DNA of 64,000 nucleotides from CAWDPQ01 sp049642465 (GTDB lineage: Bacteria > Acidobacteriota > Vicinamibacteria > Vicinamibacterales > 2-12-FULL-66-21), in contig JBAROV010000164.1 of NCBI GenBank assembly GCA_049642465.1, positions 81,399 to 145,398 on the forward strand, in the 5' to 3' direction. Below the pieces are notes generated by a model, which was not told where the DNA came from, did not search any database, and saw nothing but the letters and a program-made list of their open reading frames with translations. Below are positions 35,737 to 45,158 of this stretch, one piece after another. Made by a program: the position numbers and the translations under genes. Within the stretch, counting starts at the first letter, position 1; every line of letters starts with the position of its first letter.

Positions 35737-36120
35737 ATGCTGGTCACCATCGATCCGAAAGATCCGCGGCCGGTGTTCCGCCAGATTGTCGAGGAAGTGG
35801 AGCGCTGCGCAGCCACGGGTATCCTGCGACCGAATGACGCGTTGCCCGCCGTCCGTGAGCTGGCCAAACAACTCAGCGTCAATCCCAACACCGTGCAACA
35901 GGCCTATCGCGAGCTCGAGCGAACCGGCGCGGCCTATGTCCGTCGAGGTGTCGGAACCTTTGTCGGCGAGACGACTCCGCCGAGCGCCAGCAAGCGTGCC
36001 ACCATGGCTCGACACATCGCGAGCCGGTTCCTCCGTGAAGGCTTCCGCCACGGGTTACTTGCGAGCGACTTGATGAAGGCGCTCCGCGAACTGGCACCTG
36101 AAGCGCAGACGAAAGACTAG
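35737..36120 (+). CDS. GntR-family transcriptional regulator, YtrA subfamily
   Basis: A 127-residue regulator. The N-terminal winged HTH (PVFRQIVEEVERCAATGILR, PAVRELAKQLSVNPNTVQQA and the wing GTFVGE) is followed by only about 50 residues, the short helical dimerisation tail that defines the YtrA subfamily. Such regulators usually precede ABC-transporter genes, but here the next gene is convergent, so the regulon is not visible. The upstream palindrome points to autoregulation. No long effector domain is present. Confidence 0.9.
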   Translation: MLVTIDPKDPRPVFRQIVEEVERCAATGILRPNDALPAVRELAKQLSVNPNTVQQAYRELERTGAAYVRRGVGTFVGETTPPSASKRATMARHIASRFLREGFRHGLLASDLMKALRELAPEAQTKD

Positions 36121-36132
36121 CGACGAGCGACT

Positions 36133-37842
36133 CTAGCGACTGACGAGTCCTACTCCACCAATTTCTATCTGACCCGCGTCACCGGGAGCGGCATTTGTCA
36201 GGTCCACGACGAACAGAAGAGACGTCGCACGCTGCACCGGGGGCCGAGCAGGCGGTCCGTCGGCGCGTCGCAGTTGCTCGACCGGGACCGTCACGACCCG
36301 TGATGTGGCATCGACGTACACGGACTTTCCCCACCGGGCGTCCGCGTCGCGGGCAAATCGCAGCTGAAGGGAAAGCCGGCGCGGCGCGGTCGATCGCACC
36401 GAAAACGTCACCGCCTCAAATAGCGGAGGATCGGAGACATCGGTCACCAAGGCCACGAACTGGCTGGCGCGGGCGCCGTCACGCAGCTTGTAGGCAAACT
36501 CAGCCCCGCCAGCCTCGTTCGTTCGGACCGTGCCTTGCGATCCTTCGTCCTTCTCAAGTCGCCAGGCCGGCAGTTTCAGTGGCCCAACCACTGATGCCGC
36601 GGGCGCCGGAGCCTTCGCCGGCGGCTGCAGGCGAAAAATCGGATTGCTGACGAGCCACGGCACGGGAGGCGACCCGGGCGCGCCAGGCACGTGAACCTCC
36701 ACGCGATGCGCACCCGGTTGGTCTGATTGGAAGTCCAGAGTGCCCGTTCGACTTTCCGCGACGACCTCGCCATTCGTGTAAGCCACGATCACGGCGGCGC
36801 GCGGCAACATCGCGTGAGCGCGGAAGGTCGCCACTCCCTCGCCCCTGAGCAGACTTCCCTGCTCCACTGATTCCTCCCTCGTGCGCCCCGTGAATTCGAG
36901 CGTCGCGCCGGTCGCGACCGCGTCTATTTCCGTGTAGAACCGGCCGGCTTTCAACATGTCCACGAGTCGGGCGGCATCAGGCGCCGCGTCCCCCGTCAAC
37001 GGTCGATCCAGCTGGATGTTCGTCGAAAACGCCCGGAAGCTCGCCTCGTAGGATGGAATCCGCATGCTCCATCGATGTGATGGATCCTCCACGCGATTGC
37101 CGAGGCCGCCATGCGCATCGCTCCCGGCGATGCCCAAAAGCCGCCGCTGTTGGATCAGATCGTCCCAATTCAGGAGCGCGGTTTCGGGCCGGTCGAGGAC
37201 CCTGCTGAGAGCACCGGCGGGGCGAAACAAATACGGCACCAACAGAAGTGCAAGTTGAAGGCGGGACTCATTGCGCCACTCGCTGTCGGCATTGAGCCAC
37301 TCGAGCGCGTCAATTGGCGCGGACCAGTCACTCCATTGCAGATCGCGCCGCTTTGACGTCGGGTGAGCGGCAATGCCGAAGCCTCCCAACCGCCGGACGT
37401 CCTCAACCACCGAGACCCCGGCTCCACCCAGTGGGAACGGCGAGGGACCAGCGCCGACTGCGAGGTAGTGCCCGTCATCCGTGCTGATTTCGACTCCATC
37501 CAGGCAGAGCACGCCGTCGAGGTAAGCCGGCGGATCGGGTGGACGCATGCCATCGCCGTGGTCCGTGAAGACCACGAAGTGCAGACCGGCTCGACGTGCA
37601 GCGGCTGCAACGGACGATCTGTCGCCCAGTCCATCCGATCGCGTGGTGTGTACGTGGATGGCGCCGCGAGCCGTCCGTGCGACGAGCGCCGGATTCGCGC
37701 CGGATACGAGGACGGGTTTGGGAGGAAGCGTACCGACGACAACAAAAACGCCGATCGCAGCTATGACGACCGCGATCGGCAGGAAGCGTGAGCGCCCGCC
37801 TTCGCGCTTCGCGCCTACGGCGGGCAAGCGCTGACGACCCAC
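36133..37842 (-). CDS. membrane-anchored PHP-domain (CehA/McbA-like) metal-dependent hydrolase
   Basis: A 569-residue protein. One N-terminal membrane segment (FLPIAVVIAAIGVFVVVGTL, about 20-40) precedes a PHP domain with the metal ligands in GAIHVHTTRSDG near residue 62, VVFTDHGDGM near 92, IAAHPTS near 158 and GIAGSDAHGGLGNR near 240. The C-terminal half (about 320-569) is beta-rich and may hold carbohydrate-binding-like folds. Substrate unknown. Start is GTG at 37842; the first 20 codons lie inside a GC-rich hairpin repeat (37792-37831). It lies 10 bp after metK on the same strand. Confidence 0.82.
   Translation of the reverse strand: MGRQRLPAVGAKREGGRSRFLPIAVVIAAIGVFVVVGTLPPKPVLVSGANPALVARTARGAIHVHTTRSDGLGDRSSVAAAARRAGLHFVVFTDHGDGMRPPDPPAYLDGVLCLDGVEISTDDGHYLAVGAGPSPFPLGGAGVSVVEDVRRLGGFGIAAHPTSKRRDLQWSDWSAPIDALEWLNADSEWRNESRLQLALLLVPYLFRPAGALSRVLDRPETALLNWDDLIQQRRLLGIAGSDAHGGLGNRVEDPSHRWSMRIPSYEASFRAFSTNIQLDRPLTGDAAPDAARLVDMLKAGRFYTEIDAVATGATLEFTGRTREESVEQGSLLRGEGVATFRAHAMLPRAAVIVAYTNGEVVAESRTGTLDFQSDQPGAHRVEVHVPGAPGSPPVPWLVSNPIFRLQPPAKAPAPAASVVGPLKLPAWRLEKDEGSQGTVRTNEAGGAEFAYKLRDGARASQFVALVTDVSDPPLFEAVTFSVRSTAPRRLSLQLRFARDADARWGKSVYVDATSRVVTVPVEQLRRADGPPARPPVQRATSLLFVVDLTNAAPGDAGQIEIGGVGLVSR
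37792..37831. repeat. GCCCGCC...GGCGGGC hairpin repeat inside a coding start
   Basis: GCGCCCGCCTTCGCGCTTCG continues to CGGCGGGCAAGCGC, a GC-rich stem. It shares CGCCCGCCTTCGCG and CGGCGGGCAA with 12021-12053 and resembles the inverted copy at 53928-53950. It encodes the first residues (RLPAVGAKREGG) of the PHP-domain protein. Confidence 0.65.
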
Positions 37843-37852
37843 GATCGATGCG

Positions 37853-39001
37853 TCAGCGGGCGTCGGCCCTCAGCGCATTCGCCTTGTCGGTGCGCTCCCA
37901 GGTGAACTCCGGCTCGGTCCGCCCAAAGTGGCCGAACGCAGCAGTCTTCTTGTAAATAGGCCGACGAAGATCGAGCGTTTCAATAATCCCGCGTGGTGTC
38001 AGCTTGAAGTGCGATCGTACCAACTCGCTGATCTTCTCGTCTTCAATTTGTCCGGTGTCAAACGTGTCGACGAGGACTGACACCGGCTCGGCGACGCCAA
38101 TCGCATACGCGAGCTGGACCATACACCGCTCGGCCAGGCCGGCGGCGACGATGTTCTTCGCGACGTATCGCGCCATGTAGCAGGCGGAGCGATCGACTTT
38201 CGTGGGATCTTTTCCGGAGAACGCGCCGCCGCCATGCGGGGCGGCGCCGCCGTAGGTGTCGACGATGATCTTGCGGCCGGTCACGCCAGCGTCCCCGTGG
38301 GGACCGCCGACGACGAAGCGCCCGGTCGGGTTGATGAGGATACGTGTGTTCTTGTCGCGCATGTCCTCGGGAATGACGCGGGAGACGATCTTGTCGATGA
38401 TGTCTTCGCGCAGGGTGTCGTTCGAGACGAGCGAGCTGTGCTGGGTGGAGACCACGACGGTATCGACGCGAACGGGCTTGCCGTTGTCGTACTCGACCGA
38501 GACCTGCGACTTGCCATCGGGCCGGAGGTATTCGAGAACGCCGTCACGTCTCGCGCACGAGAGCCCCTTCACCAGCTTATGCGCGAGCATGATCGGCAAC
38601 GGCATCAGCTCCTGCGTTTCGGTGCAGGCGTATCCAAACATGAGCCCCTGATCGCCCGCGCCGCCCGGATCCACGCCCTGCGCAATGTCCGGAGACTGTT
38701 CGTGGATCGACGAGAGCACGGCGCAGGTCTCGGAATCGAAACCGAATTTTGCCCGGGTATAACCCACGTCCTTGATGGTTTCGCGGACGATCTTGGGGAA
38801 ATCCACGTAGCAGCTGGTCGTGATTTCGCCGGCAATGATCGCGAGTCCGGTCGTCACCAGCGTCTCGCACGCGACGCGGCCGACGGGATCCTGCGCGAGA
38901 ATCGCGTCGAGAATGGAATCGGAAATCTGATCGGCGATCTTGTCGGGATGCCCCTCGGTCACTGACTCGGACGTGAATAAGTACCTACCCTTACGACTCA
39001 T
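37853..39001 (-). CDS. metK: S-adenosylmethionine synthetase
   Basis: Makes SAM from methionine and ATP. The 382-residue protein matches the family length and has FTSESVTEGHPDKIADQISD, GAGDQGLMFGYA near residue 115, GGPHGDAGVTGRKIIVDTYG and GGGAFSGKDPTKVDRSAAY-like region (here SACY). The ATG at 39001 is chosen because GGAGGA lies 4 bp upstream; a longer frame to 39070 has no similarity. The 145 bp upstream up to the repeat at 39147 shows no riboswitch that I can support. Confidence 0.97.
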   Translation of the reverse strand: MSRKGRYLFTSESVTEGHPDKIADQISDSILDAILAQDPVGRVACETLVTTGLAIIAGEITTSCYVDFPKIVRETIKDVGYTRAKFGFDSETCAVLSSIHEQSPDIAQGVDPGGAGDQGLMFGYACTETQELMPLPIMLAHKLVKGLSCARRDGVLEYLRPDGKSQVSVEYDNGKPVRVDTVVVSTQHSSLVSNDTLREDIIDKIVSRVIPEDMRDKNTRILINPTGRFVVGGPHGDAGVTGRKIIVDTYGGAAPHGGGAFSGKDPTKVDRSACYMARYVAKNIVAAGLAERCMVQLAYAIGVAEPVSVLVDTFDTGQIEDEKISELVRSHFKLTPRGIIETLDLRRPIYKKTAAFGHFGRTEPEFTWERTDKANALRADAR

Positions 39002-39146
39002 TGTTCCTCCGGGGGAATATCGCCCCTCGGTTGCTGATGTGGTCTCGGGCGCACTGGCCATACGCTCCACGGACCGGGGTCAAACCGATCAACTGTACCA
39101 GAATCGATGCGCCATCCGCTACCGCGGTGAGTTCCGACCTGTCAGC

Positions 39147-39181
39147 CGGGAACTGGAAGCTGGAAACTGGAAGCTGGAAGC
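39147..39181. repeat. GGAAGCTGGAAACTGG word repeat after xerD
   Basis: Four degenerate copies of GGAA(A/G)CTGGAAG fill about 35 bp and end 1 bp before the xerD stop codon on the minus strand. The word is the same family as that between rpoN and hpf (16524-16620). Confidence 0.8.
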
Positions 39182-39182
39182 T

Positions 39183-40061
39183 TCACTTTCGTGGATGATA
39201 CCGGTCGTACACGGCCCGTAATCTCGCCTCGAGGACATGCGTGTAAATCTGCGTCGTCGAAAGATCGGCGTGACCGAGCATCACTTGAATGGCGCGAAGA
39301 TCTGCGCCGCGTTCGAGCAGGTGGGTGGCGAACGAGTGTCGCAGCACATGTGGGCTCAGCTCGCGCGAAATGCCGGCTTTAATTCCGTACTCCTTCAGCA
39401 CTTTCCAGAACCCGACGCGGGAGAGCGGGCCGCCATCGCGTGCGTTCACGAAGAGCCACGGCGACGACCCATTCAACAGCGCACGGCGGCCGTGCGCGAG
39501 GTATTTCTTCAGCCAGTCGGCGGCCTCCTGGCCGACGGGAACGAGGCGCTCTTTGCTCCCTTTGCCGACGCAGGTGAGATAGCCCTCGTCCAGATGCAGA
39601 TTGCTGGTCTTGAGCGATACCAGTTCGGTGACTCGCAGGCCGGTGGCGTACAGGACCTCGATCAGCGCTTTGTCACGGAGCCCTCGCGGGGTGCTGGTGT
39701 CTGGCTGTGCGAGGAGACGATCGACTTCTTCGAGGCTGAGGAACTTGGGGAGCGAAGGCCAGGCGCGCGGTGCACGGAGATCGTCGGCTGGACTTCCGTC
39801 GCGTTTGTCCTCGACCGCCGCAAAGCGGTAGAACCCTCGGACACAGGCAACGGCCCGCGCGACCGAGCGGGGTGACAGCCCCGACGCCATCAGACTGCGG
39901 ACAAACGCTTCGAGGTCGTGGCGGTCGAGTGCGTCTACCGCCGTGCCACGCGCTTCCGCAAAACCAGCGAGCGCGGCAAGGTCCCGTGCGTAGCTCTCGA
40001 TGGTATTGGCGGCCATACGTTTCACGTCACGCAGATACGTGACGTACGAATCAATCGTCAT
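39183..40061 (-). CDS. xerD: tyrosine recombinase XerD
   Basis: Site-specific recombinase resolving chromosome dimers at dif with XerC. The 292-residue protein has an N-terminal SAM-like core-binding domain (YLRDVKRMAANTIESYARDL) and the catalytic domain with Arg in YATGLRVTELVSLK near residue 145, Lys in GKGSKERLVP, His-x-x-Arg in SPHVLRHSFATHLL near 240, GH in MLGHADLSTTQ and the nucleophile Tyr in IYTHV near 275. No integrase-type neighbours are present, so it is the housekeeping enzyme rather than part of a mobile element. Confidence 0.94.
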   Translation of the reverse strand: MTIDSYVTYLRDVKRMAANTIESYARDLAALAGFAEARGTAVDALDRHDLEAFVRSLMASGLSPRSVARAVACVRGFYRFAAVEDKRDGSPADDLRAPRAWPSLPKFLSLEEVDRLLAQPDTSTPRGLRDKALIEVLYATGLRVTELVSLKTSNLHLDEGYLTCVGKGSKERLVPVGQEAADWLKKYLAHGRRALLNGSSPWLFVNARDGGPLSRVGFWKVLKEYGIKAGISRELSPHVLRHSFATHLLERGADLRAIQVMLGHADLSTTQIYTHVLEARLRAVYDRYHPRK

Positions 40062-40073
40062 GTCGAGGTCGGG

Positions 40074-41807
40074 TCACCTTTCCCCTCGGCGCCGGCGGAT
40101 CGTCCACTCGGCGCACAACACGATCGTAAACGGCAAAATCCACCACGCGCTCCGCATGGGATGCACGCTCGCCGGCAGCGCGCCTCGCCGGCGAGAGCGC
40201 AGAAGGTCGACGACAGGCGCTAAATGCTCTGCGGTTGTCACGACGCCTCCCGTAGCGGCCGACAGGATCGCCGCCTCGCGTTCGTCCGCGCCTTCCGGGA
40301 TTGGGTCGCCAGGCAGCCACATCGCTGTCGCATCGGCCGTCGCGGTGCTGACGTGGACGGTATACGGTCGCGGCTCCGACGGAGTGAAGTCGCCCTGAAA
40401 TACACCCGGCTCGCTCGCCGGCCACAAACGAATGAAATCCGATGTCGTGTTGCCCGGTGCTTGGCTCACCGCCACTGCACTGATCGGGGGAAGACGCAGG
40501 CTATCCGGTTCTCGTTCAAACTCTGTTCTGCGCACGCGCGCCGTGACTCGAACTGCCGTCCCGGGCCGAGCAACTGCGGGATCGAGCTGAACACTCAGCG
40601 CGGAGGGCGCTCGACGGACCGCGCCGACGGCCAGTGCGCGCCAAAACGCCGCAAATTCCTCATCGCCCGACGAGCGGTATCGCCACGCGTCGAGTGCTCC
40701 CGAGACGATCAGCGTTCCTGTCCCGACCGGCCACGCGGCAACAACTGCTCTCGCATCCGGCAGAGCGGCAACTGTCTCCATCGAAGAAGCCGGGGCGCTT
40801 GGTACGGCAAATTCGCTCGCGCGCGGTCCCGTGGCACGGCCAACCACATTCAGCGTTACCGGCGTGGCGAAGAGCATCTCGTCGAAGCCAGCCGCCGGGA
40901 TCAGTTTGGTGAATGGACCTGATGGCAGGCGGTCCGGGAGCAAGAGTACCGTTCCGCCGCGGTCGGCCATGAACGTCCGCAGCCGCTCGACCTCCGCCGC
41001 GCGGAGCTCTTCCGGTGCTCCAATGGCGAGTAATTCGAATCCATCGACCGCAGACGAGCTCAGGGATGACGGCGGACCGCCGACGCGGATATCAACGCCC
41101 AGGGAAGCACGCGTCAGCGACGAAACCTGAAGCATCGGATCCGAATCGATCGCCTGCCTCACAAACTTGGCAGCCCACGACGGTCGAGGCTCGATGAATG
41201 CGACTGCGAGCCGGCGGTCGCTGGTCGTGACGTTCACATCGATAGCGTTGTCGTCGCGCCGACCTTCCTCAGGCAAAACCTCGGAGACAACGCGAATGCG
41301 ATGTGATCCGGAACCGAGCGCGACGAAAGGAACAATGACCTGCTGTTGGCGAGCACTGGTCCAGATTCGTTCGCCTGCTCCGATTTCAACGCCGTTCTGA
41401 GTGGCCGTGAACTTCGAGCGCTTGCGGTCCATGTTCAACACTTCGGCCTCGACCGTGATTGCGCCACCCTGGCCTGGAAATGTCTCGCCATCGACGTTCG
41501 CACGAACGAGCCGCACGTTCGGGGCCTCGTTGAGCCTGACGAACGACATGGGTATGCCGTCTCGAAGCGAGTCGATGTCCACATCTCGACCGATCGCGAC
41601 CACTGCATCCCCGCGACCGGGTCGCGCGACTGCGACATCTTCCTCCAGCTTTCCCAGCAACTCGTCTCGTACGCGCGCCGCTTCGTCTGTGGAACTCGTG
41701 ACGACTTCGACCGCCAAAGGCTTCGGCCGCTGTATCGACACTGAGGGGTCCAGCATTGCTGCTGCAGCAATCGCAAACGCAATCACACGTGCCGCATGGC
41801 CGATCAT
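40074..41807 (-). CDS. GATase1-like/BatA-operon membrane protein of unknown function
   Basis: A 577-residue protein with an N-terminal hydrophobic segment (VIAFAIAAAAMLDP), a beta-rich middle with Ig-like features (VEAEVLNMDRKRSKFTATQN), a glutamine-amidotransferase-like or vWA-like Rossmann stretch (VDGFELLAIGAPEELRAAEV, then FMADRGGTVLLLPDRLPSGP) and a C-terminal helix (WWILPFTIVLCAEWTI) ending in an Arg-rich tail. It is the last gene of a five-gene MoxR operon. Proteins like this commonly accompany MoxR-DUF58-BatA genes; function is not established. Its start overlaps the stop of the preceding gene by 4 bp. Confidence 0.75.
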   Translation of the reverse strand: MIGHAARVIAFAIAAAAMLDPSVSIQRPKPLAVEVVTSSTDEAARVRDELLGKLEEDVAVARPGRGDAVVAIGRDVDIDSLRDGIPMSFVRLNEAPNVRLVRANVDGETFPGQGGAITVEAEVLNMDRKRSKFTATQNGVEIGAGERIWTSARQQQVIVPFVALGSGSHRIRVVSEVLPEEGRRDDNAIDVNVTTSDRRLAVAFIEPRPSWAAKFVRQAIDSDPMLQVSSLTRASLGVDIRVGGPPSSLSSSAVDGFELLAIGAPEELRAAEVERLRTFMADRGGTVLLLPDRLPSGPFTKLIPAAGFDEMLFATPVTLNVVGRATGPRASEFAVPSAPASSMETVAALPDARAVVAAWPVGTGTLIVSGALDAWRYRSSGDEEFAAFWRALAVGAVRRAPSALSVQLDPAVARPGTAVRVTARVRRTEFEREPDSLRLPPISAVAVSQAPGNTTSDFIRLWPASEPGVFQGDFTPSEPRPYTVHVSTATADATAMWLPGDPIPEGADEREAAILSAATGGVVTTAEHLAPVVDLLRSRRRGALPASVHPMRSAWWILPFTIVLCAEWTIRRRRGER

Positions 41808-43873
41808 CGTCTTCTTCTTTCAACACCCGCTAATTCGTCAGCCCAGGCGCCCCGGAGTGTCGATCTGCGAACCGGAATCAAGCTCGATGGCAGTGCAACG
41901 CGCTGTGCCTCACCGGCAATCGGACCAAGGACTGCCCTCAACTGTTGCAGCGAACGTGCACGACTATCTCCGCCAGCCAGACTGTCTCGCACGGTTCCGA
42001 GCTGCCGCGCGATCCCCTGCCAGGTGGGATCGGCGGGATCGATGGCCAACGCACGCTCGGAGAGTCTCGACAACTGCGTTTCGACCGCTCGGCCTGCCTC
42101 GAGATCGTCAGTAACCGTCATCGCTGACGTGAACAGGCCACGAATTCTGTCAGCCTTCCCATCCGTTTCCGGGACGGCACCCGATCGGCTGGAACTGCGG
42201 GCGCCCTCGAGCTTTCCTGTCAAACGACGTGATGGATCGATGCGATCCCGGGCCGGAAGCATTCGGAGGATGTAGCGATTGCGGCCAAACGCGCGCTGCA
42301 AGGCCTCCACCGCGAGTTTTGCCTGACCGAGCGCCGAAGCGGTGTCAATGGTTGCGAGCGCCCGCTCCGTCCGGGTCATGTGATCGATCGCGCGGACGAT
42401 CTCGCGCCTCCCGGTGTTTTGAAGCCGCCCTTCCTGAATGTCGCTCGACTGCTCGGCCTCGACCTCTTCGTCCTCGACGTGTCCGCCCATCAGAAACACG
42501 AAATTACTTTTCACCGCCCGTTGTTCCGCCGCGATGTCCGCTCCCTGTTCCTGGAGGGCGTCGCGGGAGAGGCGACCTTCGTGTTCCCGAAGTCGCTCGA
42601 TCTTGAGGACGATCATCTGCTGGCTGAGGGCGTATCGCTCACGATCCGGGGGCATGGCCACGCCCTCGAGCGCCACCTGGCCTGGCCCGGCGATCTCGAT
42701 GAAGAAGGTGTCGGAGGTCGACGTGCCAGACCCGCTTGCGCGTCCGTCGCGAGCCACAAAACGGTAGACGAGCGAGTCTCCCGGCTGCAGTCCGAGCGCC
42801 GACAGTTGAAAAGCTCCCCTGCCCTGCCACGCCAGCCGGTCGCGCTTCACGACGGTCAAGGGCAGCTCCCCTTCCTGAAATTCGAACTGTTCTCCGGAAC
42901 CTGACACTCTCGTGTAACGGAGCGTGAAACCCGCGACTCCGAAATCATCCGTAACGCTTGCTCCGACGTCGACCACACTCTTTGCTTCAATGAGCAGCAG
43001 ATCTCGTCCAGGTTGCTCGATTCGGATAGCTGGCGGCCGATCTGGTGAGACGGTCACGGGTATCAACGTCAGCCGTTGCCGCGACTGGACCGCCAGATAC
43101 CCGCTCTCTCTCAACGAGAGTTCCGCTGACACGACACCAGATGCCGCGCTCGTTCGAAGAGGCGCGCTTCCAAAGCGAACGGACGACGTCGGAGTCGATG
43201 CATCGATCTCGATCCGGAGTCGAGTTCCCTCGACGGCTTCGATGCGATCCGGATTTGACAGCCGTTTGACCGGCTGCCCGGTGTAAGCCGGAGGCTCGAG
43301 CGTGACTGCGATCAGATTCGATGCAGTGACGCTGGTGCCCCGGCTACCCCGCTCGACCGCACTCCGCACGATCTGCGCTGCGCGTTCGTGGACCCCGAGC
43401 GCAATGGTCGTCGCCAACGTCACCATGCCGGCACACAAGACGATCGGACGCCGAATTCTGACGACCGGTCGAACATCGACGTGCGCGAGCAAAGCATCCG
43501 CGTCGGCGAACACGCGCTGCCGTACCCAGGGCTGCGCCCGGTCCGGGTAGTCGCTCAACTCAACGGCTGTCACGACCACGTTTTGGCAGGACGGTGTACA
43601 TCGTTCGACCGCATCAGCCGCCGCTCGAAGGGAGCGGCCAGGTCGACCTCGCAGAAACCATACCGCGGCGGCTGAAACTGTCGCGGCAACGCCCGATGCA
43701 GCAACCACGATCGGACTCCAGCCGAAGGAACGGCCAATCGCGGCGATCGCGCCGGCTAGTGCAAGGCCCAACGACACGCTTTCAAGTACGGCCGCCGCCA
43801 GCAGCCGCCGGCGAACGCGCCGGATCACCGCGTGCGACCCCGCCCAGTTACCGCTCTCAGGCTGCGTCCGCAT
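41804..43873 (-). CDS. DUF4175-like membrane protein of the MoxR operon
   Basis: A 689-residue protein. Two N-terminal helices (LLAAAVLESVSLGLALAGAI, then VVAASGVAATVSAAAVWFL), another near residue 115-135, beta-rich domains (VTLEPPAYTGQPVKRLSNPD, and VGASVTDDFGVAGFTLRYTR) and a long helical, Arg/Glu-rich C-terminal part (QQMIVLKIERLREHEGRLSR). The pattern matches large DUF4175-type proteins in MoxR/BatA operons of Acidobacteria and related phyla. The ATG at 43873 overlaps the BatA-like stop by 17 bp; a longer frame would overlap more. Confidence 0.75.
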   Translation of the reverse strand: MRTQPESGNWAGSHAVIRRVRRRLLAAAVLESVSLGLALAGAIAAIGRSFGWSPIVVAASGVAATVSAAAVWFLRGRPGRSLRAAADAVERCTPSCQNVVVTAVELSDYPDRAQPWVRQRVFADADALLAHVDVRPVVRIRRPIVLCAGMVTLATTIALGVHERAAQIVRSAVERGSRGTSVTASNLIAVTLEPPAYTGQPVKRLSNPDRIEAVEGTRLRIEIDASTPTSSVRFGSAPLRTSAASGVVSAELSLRESGYLAVQSRQRLTLIPVTVSPDRPPAIRIEQPGRDLLLIEAKSVVDVGASVTDDFGVAGFTLRYTRVSGSGEQFEFQEGELPLTVVKRDRLAWQGRGAFQLSALGLQPGDSLVYRFVARDGRASGSGTSTSDTFFIEIAGPGQVALEGVAMPPDRERYALSQQMIVLKIERLREHEGRLSRDALQEQGADIAAEQRAVKSNFVFLMGGHVEDEEVEAEQSSDIQEGRLQNTGRREIVRAIDHMTRTERALATIDTASALGQAKLAVEALQRAFGRNRYILRMLPARDRIDPSRRLTGKLEGARSSSRSGAVPETDGKADRIRGLFTSAMTVTDDLEAGRAVETQLSRLSERALAIDPADPTWQGIARQLGTVRDSLAGGDSRARSLQQLRAVLGPIAGEAQRVALPSSLIPVRRSTLRGAWADELAGVERRRR

Positions 43874-45158
43874 ACCGGCTCTGGCGCACCTGTTCGCGCC
43901 GTTTTCGGACGAACGTCTCAAGAACGAGCAGCCCGAGCACGACGGCCCAGACGACCCGAGCGTCTCCGGGTGGAGGCGGACGCAGCGCGCGACCGTCCAG
44001 AAAGGCGGGCGCGCGCGTCCAGGCTACGAGCGTGGAGGACGGAATTCGCGCGACTTCATGTACGTCCCAGCGCGGCTCGCCTCGCCGCGCGATCAACACA
44101 CTCTGCAGCGTCGCCGCCGACAAATACTCTTCAGGGGCTGTGGCAAGGATCAACAGCAGCTCGGACCCGCGCTGAACGGCCGAGACAACCGGGGCATCTT
44201 CGGCGTCTCGCGCGACGACGAAACCGGGTAGCTCGGCTATCGACGCCTTGCGGACGTGAGCGCGGGCCGCCTCGGTCAGCAGCCGATCGCGTCGCATGCG
44301 TAACACCGTGCGCAACATCCACGGCGCGAGCGTCGTACTCGAATAACCACCCGTGCCTGGGTTCGGATGAAATGTGAGCGCGATTGGTTCACCGGGGTCA
44401 GGCGCTGGCGCGCCCGTACGGGCGACAGAACGTCGCAACCTCTCGGCTACAGCGGGTGACGTTTCAAGTCGCAAGCCCTCGAGACGGTCAACTCCCCCCC
44501 TCAACCGCACCTCGGTCCCTCGAGCCGTCGCGCGGATTTCTTGAATTCGCGAGGGAACACCCGGGGCACCGATCGAAGTGTCTCCACCAAACTCGGCGCT
44601 GTCCGAGGGTGTTTCGACGTTGACGAACCGCAATCCGATTCGCGCCGGAACATCACCCACATCGAGCGCAGTGAGCTCTCCATGGCGAAAGTCGGAGATG
44701 ACGACGATCTCCTGGCGGGATGGCGGCACGGCCGATAAGGCATCGACTGCATCCCGTAACCCATCTTTCAGCGTCGATCCAGTAACGCGCACCGCGTCGC
44801 TGACCCCCTGCGATACCGCGGCGACTGCTCCAGTCGTCTGCCGAGTGTTTCTCACCCCGGCATCGACAACGATGGCGCGCGTGATCCGTTCATTCGCCGC
44901 ACGGCGTCGGTCAGCCGTGATCGCAAACGCCTGTGCCAGGGCGACTGCCGCAAGCCCAACGATGGCGACCCTCAAGAGCAATAACCCGACGTCTGACGGC
45001 ATGCGGAAACGGACGGAAGACGTGGCGGCACGATCGACAAACCGAAGTGAGGGGAACGATAGGCGTGGGGCTCGCTGGCGCCTGAGCAGGTGCACGACCA
45101 ACGGCCCCGCCATCGCCACGAGACCGACCAAAGCGATTGGGTGCAGCCAGCCGATCAT
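43857..45158 (-). CDS. BatA-domain membrane protein
   Basis: A 433-residue protein with the BatA N-terminal signature (WLHPIALVGLVAMAGPLVVHLLRRQRAP) followed by a second helix (VGLLLLRVAIVGLAAVALAQ), a vWA-like region (ITRAIVVDAGVRNTRQTTGA, then QEIVVISDFRHGELTALDVG) whose metal-site motif is degenerate, and a C-terminal helix (VVWAVVLGLLVLETFV) before a basic tail. In related operons BatA-type proteins anchor MoxR-dependent complexes at the membrane. Overlaps neighbours on both sides. Confidence 0.8.
   Translation of the reverse strand: MIGWLHPIALVGLVAMAGPLVVHLLRRQRAPRLSFPSLRFVDRAATSSVRFRMPSDVGLLLLRVAIVGLAAVALAQAFAITADRRRAANERITRAIVVDAGVRNTRQTTGAVAAVSQGVSDAVRVTGSTLKDGLRDAVDALSAVPPSRQEIVVISDFRHGELTALDVGDVPARIGLRFVNVETPSDSAEFGGDTSIGAPGVPSRIQEIRATARGTEVRLRGGVDRLEGLRLETSPAVAERLRRSVARTGAPAPDPGEPIALTFHPNPGTGGYSSTTLAPWMLRTVLRMRRDRLLTEAARAHVRKASIAELPGFVVARDAEDAPVVSAVQRGSELLLILATAPEEYLSAATLQSVLIARRGEPRWDVHEVARIPSSTLVAWTRAPAFLDGRALRPPPPGDARVVWAVVLGLLVLETFVRKRREQVRQSRYADAA

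Noticed and set aside
39002..39182. SAM riboswitch upstream of metK
   Set aside because: I could not recognise a SAM-I, SAM-II, SAM-IV or SAH core in the minus-strand leader; covariance-model scanning would be needed, and the region is partly word repeat.
40024..40045. ACGTCAC...GTGACGT inverted repeat
   Set aside because: It lies inside the xerD coding region and has only 7-bp arms, expected by chance; no promoter evidence.
39183..40061. Integrase of a mobile element
   Set aside because: Full XerD motif set with housekeeping neighbours and no att repeats, tRNA gene or phage genes.
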